This document shows positions 1 to 7,237 of a DNA stretch of 64,000 nt, piece after piece; positions within the stretch are counted from its first letter, which is position 1; the number at the start of each line of letters is the position of its first letter. This DNA comes from Acidobacteriota bacterium. GTDB lineage: Bacteria > Acidobacteriota > Terriglobia > Terriglobales > SCQP01. The notes beneath the pieces were generated by a model. The model was not told where the DNA came from, did no database searches, and worked only from the letters and a program-made list of their open reading frames with translations. The position numbers and the translations under genes are program-made. The DNA is taken from positions 1 through 64,000 of the forward strand of contig DAHUYO010000010.1 of NCBI GenBank assembly GCA_027315185.1. The letters are read 5' to 3'.

Positions 1-2
1 GC

Positions 3-146
3 AAGACCCGCCTGGACCTCCCGTGGAACGCCTACTACGACAAGGAACTCGACGTCCGGTTCTCCCGGTCGTACGGGCCCGGCCGGTATGACGACCGCTA
101 TGAGCTGGAGGGGATCGACTACCCGGCCGGTTACGTCCGCTGGACC
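3..146 (+). pseudogene. Fragment of a bi-domain (zinc-alcohol-dehydrogenase / Gfo-Idh-MocA type) oxidoreductase
   Basis: The frame beginning at base 3 reads a segment containing SRSYGPGRYD, then IDYPAGYVRWT about ten residues later. This resembles the conserved stretch at the end of the dehydrogenase half of bi-domain oxidoreductases, where the usual form is roughly SRSYGPGRYDPNYE...DYPIGYVRWT. Similarity stops abruptly at the Thr near base 146. After that the frame stays open to 428, but only as antisense of the pilus operon. The gene is cut by the window on the left and by a junction on the right, so it cannot be functional as read here. Identification is by recall of family motifs; the exact substrate is unknown. 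Confidence 0.6.
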
Positions 147-295
147 GCCGCGTCGCCGTTACCGCCCCCGATCAAGTGGCCCAAGCGGTTGGAAATGCCC
201 TCCGCCCGCCATAGCAGCACGGCCGCCACAGCAACCAGAGCGGCCAGCGCGATCAATTGTCCCCGTGGGGTTGGCTTGGCGGCAGCGCGGCTCAT
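131..295 (-). pseudogene. Truncated gene downstream of pilO (single membrane segment)
   Basis: A 54-residue ORF starts with ATG inside the pilO stop (ATGA overlap), the same coupling used throughout this operon, so it is a real gene start. Residues about 14-29 form one hydrophobic segment (LIALAALVAVAAVLLW) after a short basic N-terminus, as in bitopic pilus-assembly proteins. Only about the first 49 codons belong to the pilus side. The last few and the stop come from the foreign oxidoreductase sequence beyond the junction near 146/147. In other genomes the gene after pilO is often pilP or another pilus component, but too little remains to name this one. Confidence 0.55.
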
Positions 296-885
296 TCCGC
301 ACTTCCCTTCGGCGCGGCTGGCGTCGCGGTTGCCGTCCGCACGTAGCTTTCCAATTGGATCGCCAGCGCCAAGCCGTTGCCCTGCGGACCATGATTCCGG
401 GTGGAGAGCGCTACTTGGCGGACGATGAAAAACATCGGCGCGCGTTCCACGTGGTTGATGAAGCGCACCAGCGCGGCGTACTGTCCGGTGACGCGCATGG
501 TGATGCTCAGCCGCCGCAAGCCCAAATGGGCGTTGCGTGCGGGATAGAAGTGAAACGAGGCGGCATCCACGCCGGTGGTCTGCGCCATGGATTGCAGCGC
601 TCCCAGCAGGCGGAAATCGGCGGTGCGCTCACCCGGCATGCCGGCCGTCAGCAGCCGCCGGGCCTGGCGCTGGCTGGTGCGGATTTCCCCTTGCAGCTTG
701 CGCAGCCCGGCGACCTGGGCGCGCAGGACGACATAACGCGATTGGGCCCGCGCCAGCGCCGTCCCCGCCTGCTCCCGGGACGGGCCGAATGGCGACAGCA
801 GGAACGCCAGCAACACGGCATCCGCCACGAGCAAGCCGGCGAACGCGATGCGCAGGCGCCGGCGCAGCTGGCCGGGCGGGTTCAT
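292..885 (-). CDS. pilO: Type IV pilus inner-membrane assembly protein PilO (GspM-like)
   Basis: This 197-residue protein has a short N-terminus, one membrane segment (about residues 13-32), a coiled-coil stretch (about 40-75) and a periplasmic ferredoxin-like domain. In that domain the stretch LSITMRVTGQYAALVRFINH is the typical PilO beta-alpha core that pairs with PilN. It bridges the cytoplasmic PilM ring to the outer-membrane secretin. ATG overlaps the pilN stop by four bases (ATGA), fixing the start. It follows pilN and precedes a truncated gene. Assignment rests on fold-level motifs and operon position, which agree well. Confidence 0.88.
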   Translation of the reverse strand: MNPPGQLRRRLRIAFAGLLVADAVLLAFLLSPFGPSREQAGTALARAQSRYVVLRAQVAGLRKLQGEIRTSQRQARRLLTAGMPGERTADFRLLGALQSMAQTTGVDAASFHFYPARNAHLGLRRLSITMRVTGQYAALVRFINHVERAPMFFIVRQVALSTRNHGPQGNGLALAIQLESYVRTATATPAAPKGSAE

Positions 886-1547
886 GGCCGCCTCCCGGGC
901 CGCGGATTGAACGCCTGCTGGCGCCGATCCGCGCTGGGGTGCAGGTCCGCCGGTCCTAGTTTGGGGCGATAAAAGGCGACGATCTCCAGCCGTACCGGCC
1001 GCCGGGCGGTTAGGCCCGTGGCGTCGTTGCTGGCGCCTGCTGTATGGCTGCTGACCTCGGAGAGTTGCGGCGCGGCGAAATCCGGAGCCTCCTCCATTTC
1101 ATGTAGAAAGGGCAGGGCGGCGGTGACGCTGGGAGCGGACACGAGGATCACCAATGCGGTTTTTCCGTGGCGCTGCGCCGGGCGCAGGGATAGCAGTTGC
1201 ACCTGGGACGGCAGCAACGCTTCCAGGCGCTCAAACAGCCGCGTCCAGCTCACGGCTTTCTGATCAATCAATTGATTGAGATAAGCCGCGCGATGCACGG
1301 CCGCCTGCGCGGCGGGTTGCCGCAACGCCGCCACCAGTTGCCCCCGCTGCCGCCGCAGCGGCGCCAGGCGAGCTTGCACCGCCGCGGTGCGCGCCCGCAC
1401 GGTCGCCGCGGAACGCCAATTGGTAAAGGTGATCGCCGCCAGCACCACCAGCGCCACCGCCGCCAGGGCGCAGGAGCCGCCCCAAATGATCCACGCCCGC
1501 CGCCGGTTCTCGCTTGGTTCACGGGCCAAGTTGAGGGCGAACCTCAT
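882..1547 (-). CDS. pilN: Type IV pilus inner-membrane assembly protein PilN
   Basis: This 221-residue protein begins MRFALNLAREP, matching the conserved short cytoplasmic PilN motif (I/L-N-L) that binds PilM. One membrane segment follows (about 22-43) and then a coiled coil with QARLAPLRRQRGQL. The C-terminal periplasmic domain has LPSQVQLLSLRPAQ, typical of PilN. The frame stays open far upstream, but the ATG at 1547 overlaps the pilM stop (ATGA) and places the motif at the extreme N-terminus, so longer starts are rejected. The C-terminal ~20 residues are unusually Pro/Arg rich. Confidence 0.9.
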   Translation of the reverse strand: MRFALNLAREPSENRRRAWIIWGGSCALAAVALVVLAAITFTNWRSAATVRARTAAVQARLAPLRRQRGQLVAALRQPAAQAAVHRAAYLNQLIDQKAVSWTRLFERLEALLPSQVQLLSLRPAQRHGKTALVILVSAPSVTAALPFLHEMEEAPDFAAPQLSEVSSHTAGASNDATGLTARRPVRLEIVAFYRPKLGPADLHPSADRRQQAFNPRPGRRP

Positions 1548-2557
1548 GCCGACGCTCCCGTGCCCGCCGCGCCTTCCACCTGGCCGGCTGATGCGGGCCG
1601 GGCGCCCATGGCGCCCTCGGTGGTGTCCGGCTGCAATGCTCCGGCCACGGCGAGGTGCGACTCCGCGCCACCCCAAGCCGATGCGCCGGTGCTGACGCGC
1701 GCCCAATCGCATTCCCTTTGCAGTTCCGCCACCACCGGTTCCGGAATGCCAAAGGTCAGGATGCGCGGCGCCACGATCCGTTCTTGCGGCGGAAGGTTGT
1801 CCAGAAAATCGCGGAAAAAGGCCGCCGAGGCATGGAGATCGTCGTAGACCAGCCCGTCGGCGGTGGGGATGACGCGAAACAGCCGCGGCAACTGCTCCCA
1901 CCCAAACCCGCTGGTTAAGGCGCCGGACCGCCAGCGCAGCAGCAGCGTGCCATGTCCCAGTTCCGCTCGGGCCATCAGCGCCGCCAGCCCGGCGGGCAGA
2001 ACCTGCGCCGCCCGTCCCCCGGCCGCTGCGAAGGCATCTTCATATTCATTCATGCGCTCCCGGCTGGCGGTCACCGCCACCACGCCTCGCCGCAGTCCGG
2101 AGCGCATGACCTGTACCGCCAGCGCGGCCTGCTCGGCGTCGAAGGGCAGCGTTTTGCGCAGGCGGAAGCGGACCAGCGCGTCCAGTTCCTCGGCGTGATG
2201 GGGCAGCTCCTCGAACTCCAGCAGGGCGACGCGCACGGCCAGATCCGGCAGCAGCAGCGCCGCGTCGCGGCCCGCGCCGCCGACGGCCTCCAAGCTTTGC
2301 CGCAGCGCCGCCACCAAACTGCCGGCGTCGGCGACATTGGTTTCGGTCAGTCCCGGCAGCACCGCTCCCGGCGGCAGCGGCCTTTCGGCCACCGTCGCCG
2401 GGCTGCTTCCCTGGCCGGGCCGCAGACGGGCCGCGACGACGCCGTCGGTGGCGATTTCCACCGCCACCTGCGGCGGCGGGGAGTCCAGCCAACTGGCGCC
2501 GCCGGTACGCCGCGGCGGCGGCGCCGCGCCAGCGGCATGGTGCAGGCCCCAGTTCAT
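1544..2557 (-). CDS. pilM: Type IV pilus assembly protein PilM (actin-like ATPase fold)
   Basis: This 337-residue cytoplasmic protein is the PilM/GspL-like member of the pilus platform. It begins MNWGLHHAAG and has a VAVEIATDGVVAARL strand resembling the first phosphate-binding strand of actin-like folds. LPDLAVRVALLEFEELP and LVRFRLRKTLPFDAEQA follow, the region conserved in PilM. It recruits PilN at the membrane and links to the motor. The ATG at 2557 overlaps the pilB stop (ATGA). The frame is open upstream to 2824, but that extension is antisense-like. The sequence diverges from proteobacterial PilM; operon context makes the call firm. Confidence 0.85.
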   Translation of the reverse strand: MNWGLHHAAGAAPPPRRTGGASWLDSPPPQVAVEIATDGVVAARLRPGQGSSPATVAERPLPPGAVLPGLTETNVADAGSLVAALRQSLEAVGGAGRDAALLLPDLAVRVALLEFEELPHHAEELDALVRFRLRKTLPFDAEQAALAVQVMRSGLRRGVVAVTASRERMNEYEDAFAAAGGRAAQVLPAGLAALMARAELGHGTLLLRWRSGALTSGFGWEQLPRLFRVIPTADGLVYDDLHASAAFFRDFLDNLPPQERIVAPRILTFGIPEPVVAELQRECDWARVSTGASAWGGAESHLAVAGALQPDTTEGAMGARPASAGQVEGAAGTGASA

Positions 2558-4209
2558 CGCGTCAGCTCGATGAACGTGACCTTGTTGATCTCGCGCAGCG
2601 TGGTCACGCCGTCGCGCACTTTGTCCAGCGCCGATTGCCGCAAAAACGTCATTCCTTCCTGCCGCGCGGTACGCCGGATTTCGGAACTCGGCCGCCGCGC
2701 CAGAATCATCTCCCGCACCGTGTCGGTCATCTCCAACAGTTCGTGAATCGCCGTCCGGCCGCGAAAGCCGGTGCCGGCGCAGTCCAAACACCCCGCGCCT
2801 TCGTAGAAATCCCGCTCCAGCCACTCCCCGTTCAGGCCGGAGGCTTCCAATTCGGCCCGGGAATAGCGCCGCGCCACCTTGCAGTTGGGGCAGATCATGC
2901 GCACCAGGCGCTGGGCCAGAATGCAGTTCAGCGAGCTGACGAAATTGTACGGTTCCACGCCCATGTTGAGGAAGCGCCCGATCACGTCCACCACGTTATT
3001 GGCGTGCACGGTGGTGAAGACCAGATGTCCGGTCAGGGCGGAGTTGATGGCGATCTGCGCCGTGTCGGTGTCGCGGATCTCGCCCACCATGATCTTGTCC
3101 GGGTCGTGCCGCAAAATCGAGCGCAGCCCGCGGGCGAAGCTCAGCCCCTTTTTCTCGTTGACCGGAATCTGCGTGACGCCCTTGAGCTGGTACTCCACCG
3201 GATCCTCGATGGTGATGATCTTGTCTTCGTCGCTGCGGATCTCGTTCAGCGCGGCGTAGAGCGTGGTGGTTTTGCCGCTGCCGGTGGGCCCGGTGACCAG
3301 CACCATGCCGTAGGGTTCGCGGATGTAACGCCGGAATTTGCGCAGCCCGGCGGCGTCGAAGCCCACCACGTCCAAGTTGAGGTGCTGGAACTTCTCGCTC
3401 ATCGCCTCCTTGTCCAGCACGCGCAGCACGGCGTCTTCGCCGTGGATGCTGGGCATGATGGAGACGCGGAAATCAATCGAGCGGCCCTTGTAGCGCACGC
3501 GGAAGCGCCCATCCTGCGGCACCCGGCGCTCGGCGATATCCAGTTCGCTCATCACCTTGATGCGGGAGATGATCGGCGAATGGAACTCCCGGGCGATCGG
3601 CGCCATGGCGGGATGCAGCACGCCGTCAATGCGGTATTTGACGATCACCTCGGCATCCCCGGTTTCAATGTGGATGTCGCTCGCGCGCCGCTCCAGGGCG
3701 GTGAAGATGGTGGTGTCCACCAGCTTGATGATGGGGCTGATGTCGCCGCCGGCGGTGAGCTTCTCGATGGAGATGGTCTCGTCCGGGTTGTCCTCCTCCC
3801 GGATGACGTCCAGGGTGAAGCCTTCGGTCGCCTCTTCCAGCACGCGCTGGGATTGCTCGGTTTTTTTGAGGATCTCCGCGACCTGCGCCAGCGTCGCCAC
3901 GCGCATCAGCACGCGGCGGCCGAGCAGCAGCCCCACCTCGTCAATCATCATCAGCTGGCTGGGGTCGGCGATGGCCACGGTGATGCTCCGCTCGTCGCCG
4001 GCCAGGGGCACGAAATTGTAGCGGAACATCAGGTCCACCGGCACGGTGCGGAACAGAGCCGGGTCAATGCGATAGTCCTTGAGGTCCACGAACTCGCAGC
4101 GGTACCGGCGCGCGAGCTCGCGGGCCCGCGCCGTTCCGTCGGCGGTCGTGCCCGTGGCCGGCGGTGGCGCGGCGCCGAGGGCGGCGGGCAGCGAGGGGGT
4201 GGGGTTCAA
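2554..4209 (-). CDS. pilB: Type IV pilus extension ATPase PilB (GspE family)
   Basis: A 551-residue hexameric ATPase that powers pilin polymerisation. The N-terminal MshEN/GspEN-type domain spans about residues 25-150. The core has Walker A GPTGSGKT near residue 308, the Asp box (ITIEDPVEY), Walker B (IMVGEIRD) and the His box (LVFTTVHANN). A tetracysteine zinc site (CPNC ... CLDC, about residues 435-475) is typical of GspE/PilB. No ATG precedes the conserved region. The likely start is TTG at 4209, which overlaps the pilC stop as TTGA, matching the coupled junctions downstream. PilT is not present in the window. Confidence 0.96.
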   Translation of the reverse strand: MNPTPSLPAALGAAPPPATGTTADGTARARELARRYRCEFVDLKDYRIDPALFRTVPVDLMFRYNFVPLAGDERSITVAIADPSQLMMIDEVGLLLGRRVLMRVATLAQVAEILKKTEQSQRVLEEATEGFTLDVIREEDNPDETISIEKLTAGGDISPIIKLVDTTIFTALERRASDIHIETGDAEVIVKYRIDGVLHPAMAPIAREFHSPIISRIKVMSELDIAERRVPQDGRFRVRYKGRSIDFRVSIMPSIHGEDAVLRVLDKEAMSEKFQHLNLDVVGFDAAGLRKFRRYIREPYGMVLVTGPTGSGKTTTLYAALNEIRSDEDKIITIEDPVEYQLKGVTQIPVNEKKGLSFARGLRSILRHDPDKIMVGEIRDTDTAQIAINSALTGHLVFTTVHANNVVDVIGRFLNMGVEPYNFVSSLNCILAQRLVRMICPNCKVARRYSRAELEASGLNGEWLERDFYEGAGCLDCAGTGFRGRTAIHELLEMTDTVREMILARRPSSEIRRTARQEGMTFLRQSALDKVRDGVTTLREINKVTFIELTR

Positions 4210-5408
4210 TGGATCTGCGCTCCCAAGGAAAAAATCGGCAGGTACAGCGAGATCAGCACCACGGCGACGATGCTGCCCACCACGATCAGAATCGCCGGCT
4301 CCAGCAGCGAGAGCAGCGTAGTTAGCGCCGTGCTGAGGTCTTCATCATAGAAATCGGCCACGCTGACCAGCATCTGCGGCAGCGCGCCCGTTCCTTCCCC
4401 GACCTCGACCATCTCGACCGCCAGCGTGGGCAGCACTTTGTGCTCGTTCAGCGCCTGGGAGAGCTGCTGGCCCTCCCGAACCCGCTGCGTGCCGGCCCGT
4501 AGGCCTTGGCGCAGATGGCGGCTGCGCAACGCCGATCCCGCGGTTTCCAGCGCCGCGGGCAGCGGAATCCCGCCTTGCAGCAGGGTCCCCAGCGTTCGCG
4601 ACAGCATCGCCGCTTGGTATTTCCACCACATTTCGCCGACCACGGGCACGTGCAGGAACGCGGTGTCAATGCGCGCGCCCAGCGGGGTTTTCTGCATGAT
4701 GAGCAGGAAGCCCGCCACGATGCCGACCAGCGCCAGCGGTGCCGCCCAAAAGTAATGCTTGGCCGCTTCGCCAAACGCCAGCATATACACGGTGATGGTA
4801 GGCAGCTTCGCCCCCAGCGAGCTATACAGCTTGCCGAAGCGCGGCACCACGAACGTGACCAGGAAGATCAGCACCACGAATACCATCACCAGCAGGAAGG
4901 CGGGATACACCAGGGAGCTGATGAGCTTGCGCCGGATCGAGGCCGCGAGCCGCTGGTATTGGTGGTAGCGGCGCAATACCTCTTCTAAATTGCCGCTGCG
5001 CTCCCCGGCCATCAGGGTAGTGGTATAGATTTCCGGGACGCCGGGCTGGCGGCGAAAGGCTTCGGACAACAAATCACCGCCCCGGATGCGCTCCAGCACC
5101 GCAGCCAATAGCGCTTGCAACTTCGGATCCCGCGCCCGTTTGGCTAACAGCTCCACGGCCCGCAGGATCGGCAGGCCGGCGTGAATTAAGGTGATGAATT
5201 GCTGGTTGAAGGTGAGAAATGTATCTTGCCGCACCCGCGCTTGGCGCTGCCGCCAACCGGCCAAGGCCCCGTGCCGCGGTTGGATGGAATAGACGAGGTA
5301 GCCTTGCTGCAGGAGCCGCTCGCGCAACTCCTTCTCGGTGGCCGCGTCCTCTGGTTGATGCAACCAATGGCCGCGTTCGTTCAACGCTCTGACCATGAAT
5401 TGGGGCAT
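4206..5408 (-). CDS. pilC: Type IV pilus inner-membrane platform protein PilC (GspF family)
   Basis: This 400-residue polytopic protein has two tandem GspF domains (about residues 65-190 and 265-390), each with the conserved stretch around FLTFNQQFITLIHAGLP. Three membrane helices are seen, at about residues 165-190, 215-240 and 370-395. It is the rotor-like platform on which PilB acts. The frame allows a TTG twelve codons earlier (5444), but ATG at 5408 (MPQFMVRALNERG) matches the usual family N-terminus and is preferred. It is the first gene of the minus-strand pilus operon. No clear Shine-Dalgarno sequence is visible before either start. Confidence 0.93.
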   Translation of the reverse strand: MPQFMVRALNERGHWLHQPEDAATEKELRERLLQQGYLVYSIQPRHGALAGWRQRQARVRQDTFLTFNQQFITLIHAGLPILRAVELLAKRARDPKLQALLAAVLERIRGGDLLSEAFRRQPGVPEIYTTTLMAGERSGNLEEVLRRYHQYQRLAASIRRKLISSLVYPAFLLVMVFVVLIFLVTFVVPRFGKLYSSLGAKLPTITVYMLAFGEAAKHYFWAAPLALVGIVAGFLLIMQKTPLGARIDTAFLHVPVVGEMWWKYQAAMLSRTLGTLLQGGIPLPAALETAGSALRSRHLRQGLRAGTQRVREGQQLSQALNEHKVLPTLAVEMVEVGEGTGALPQMLVSVADFYDEDLSTALTTLLSLLEPAILIVVGSIVAVVLISLYLPIFSLGAQIH

Positions 5409-5846
5409 GAAACAAATGGCTGCGGCGCCCGGCTCGGCCCGCAAGCGGTGCTACGGAAGAGGGTAGCTCGATTTTAGCATTAGCCCCGGAACGGAGGCGA
5501 TACTGCCCAGATTCCGGCCCGAAGGCTAGTGCGGGACGGCAGCGTATGGCACATTTGGTGCCAATTCGTTGGTGCGATTTGACGTGGATTTGACGTTCTC
5601 CGGATACAGCCTTGATTTTGGTTCGGTACGCTAAATCCAATCCTCAAGTAGTTCCTTCACTCACACCCAAAGCGGGAAGGGGTAATTCCCGCACGCAGCG
5701 GCCCTGCGGGTTCCCGACCCGCAGGGCCTTTTTTTATCCCGGGCCCGAAGGCGCTTCCAAAGCTGACGCGGGTCGTCCCTGCTCCCTACCGTTGGCGACT
5801 CTGGCGCCGGCTTTCGTTTTCTTTGTGGATGGGAGATGCTGAGTCC
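5409..5846. other. 438-bp divergent intergenic region between pilC and the GH18-like gene
   Basis: No convincing protein gene lies here; the short frames are shadows. It must carry the promoter of the pilus operon (minus) and of the GH18-like gene (plus). Two hairpins on the plus strand (stems 5672-5678/5686-5692 and 5700-5710/5718-5728) end in seven T residues, so a plus-strand transcript stops before the GH18-like gene. TTGACG-like hexamers occur near 5578-5596, but no good -10 partner is evident. A small RNA or an attenuated leader is possible. Confidence 0.6.
5700..5735 (+). terminator. Strong Rho-independent terminator without an upstream gene
   Basis: An 11-bp perfect stem (GGCCCTGCGGG at 5700-5710 with its complement at 5718-5728), a 7-nt loop and seven consecutive T residues form a textbook intrinsic terminator on the plus strand. 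The preceding hairpin (5672-5692, 7-bp stem, loop GGGGTAA) is immediately upstream. On the minus strand there is no U-tract, so it does not terminate the pilus operon. Confidence 0.85.
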
Positions 5847-6977
5847 ATGCGTAAACCGTTCGCGGTAGTGGCCGGCATTTTCGCCGGTGTCATTGCGGCC
5901 ATGGGGGCGCCGGGCGCGGCTCTGGCCGCGGCGCCGCCACAAGTGCTGATGTATGCCGTCAATAGTCCCGGATCGCTGGCCGATTTTGCGGCGCACGCGC
6001 GGCAAATTGACATCATCGCGCCCCAGGTTTTCGTGATGAACGGCAAGGGACAGGTGAGCGGTCAGGTGCCCGCCATCATCGCTCGCCTCGCCGCGCGGGA
6101 TCACATCAAGGTCATGCCGCTGGTGACCAACGCCGGGTTCAGCCTGGCGGTTATGGACGCGGTCCTGCATTCGCCGGCGGCCGAGCGCCGCATGATCGCG
6201 GAGCTGGCTCGCGACGGTCGCGTGGGCCATTGGTGGGGCGTGCAATTCGATTTCGAGCACATACCCTCCCGGGACCGCGCCCGATACAGCCGCCTGGCAG
6301 GCGAAGCGGAGCGCGCATTCCACCATGCAGGCCTGAAGTTCAGCGTCACCATCGTGCCGCGAATTTCCAGCAATCCGCGGGCGTTTTCCGCCGGTGGCTG
6401 GAAAACGTGGTCCGGGGTTTACGACTATCGTGCACTCGGCCGGCACACCGATTTCGTGACGGTGATGACGTATTCGGAGCACAGTGGCCTGACCGCGCCG
6501 GGGCCGGTCAGCGGCATGCCCTGGATCCGGGCCTGTGTACGCTACGCCCTACGCTTCATGCCGGCGTCGAAAGTGTCCATCGGAGCAGCGTTTTACTCGA
6601 CCGAATGGATGGCGCGGCCGGGCACGCCCGTTCCGCATGTGCCGGTGATTCCAGCCAAATATCAGCCATTGCGCCCCAGTCCCTGGAAAGCGCGGGGCGG
6701 CGGCAGCGCTTGGCTGGAGGCGCTATGGCGGCATTATCCCGGACATTGGGATCCGGCGCAGCAGGTCTATGTGACGATTCATCGCGGGCCCCAGGCGACA
6801 CGCGTGATCTGGTGGAGCCGCGCCCGTAGCTTCCAGGCGCTCTGGCGACTCACCCAACGGGAGCACTTGGCCGGCATTTCCGCCTGGAGGTTGGGGCAGG
6901 AGGATCCCAACGCTTGGCGCGTGCTGCCCGGCGCTGGAGGTGCCGCGCGAACGGCTTCCTCGGCTGTCGGCCGCTAA
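5847..6977 (+). CDS. Secreted GH18-like (YaaH/chitinase-fold) protein
   Basis: A 376-residue protein with a Sec signal peptide (MRKPFAVVAG then a hydrophobic run, cleavage after about residue 28, ALAA-APP). The mature part has the GH18 TIM-barrel pattern: IDIIAPQVFVMN, then WGVQFDFEHIP at the position of the GH18 DxxDxE catalytic strand (the usual DGIDIDFE), then FVTVMTYSEHS (beta-6 type, MTYD in relatives). The first Asp of DxxDxE is not conserved, but the terminal DFE acid is. The predicted role is hydrolysis or binding of peptidoglycan or chitin-like glycans. ATG at 5847 follows GGAGA 11 bases upstream; an in-frame ATG at 5829 would put extra residues before the signal peptide. Confidence 0.75.
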   Translation: MRKPFAVVAGIFAGVIAAMGAPGAALAAAPPQVLMYAVNSPGSLADFAAHARQIDIIAPQVFVMNGKGQVSGQVPAIIARLAARDHIKVMPLVTNAGFSLAVMDAVLHSPAAERRMIAELARDGRVGHWWGVQFDFEHIPSRDRARYSRLAGEAERAFHHAGLKFSVTIVPRISSNPRAFSAGGWKTWSGVYDYRALGRHTDFVTVMTYSEHSGLTAPGPVSGMPWIRACVRYALRFMPASKVSIGAAFYSTEWMARPGTPVPHVPVIPAKYQPLRPSPWKARGGGSAWLEALWRHYPGHWDPAQQVYVTIHRGPQATRVIWWSRARSFQALWRLTQREHLAGISAWRLGQEDPNAWRVLPGAGGAARTASSAVGR

Positions 6978-7237
6978 CCCGGCTCCCGGGCAAACCGAGC
7001 GCGACGGCCGCGGTCGCGGGGCATCGTCCCACGCGGCGGCGCTAGTTTCAGCATTCGCTTCCGCTTCGGGGCCCCGAGCAGCGCCGCGGCAGCGCCCAAC
7101 ATACTGGTCTTGGGGCCAGTGGCAGGCAGGGATACTGGCCGAAAACTGTCCTTCGCCAACCGACGCAAAACGTCCGCGCGGCCATAATCTGGCAGCTCCC
7201 GCCTAGTTTTGGCCATCAGGCGGGCACGCAGACGGGA

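Noticed and set aside
2635-4350. Plus-strand 571-codon open frame opposite pilB
   Set aside because: It lies wholly antisense to a clear PilB ATPase. His/Asp/Gly-rich composition typical of GC-rich shadow frames; no motifs or ribosome-binding site.
6978-7237. Cyclic-di-GMP (GEMM) riboswitch before pilS
   Set aside because: Pieces such as GGGCAAACC and GACGCAAAA occur but not in the required order, spacing or pairing.
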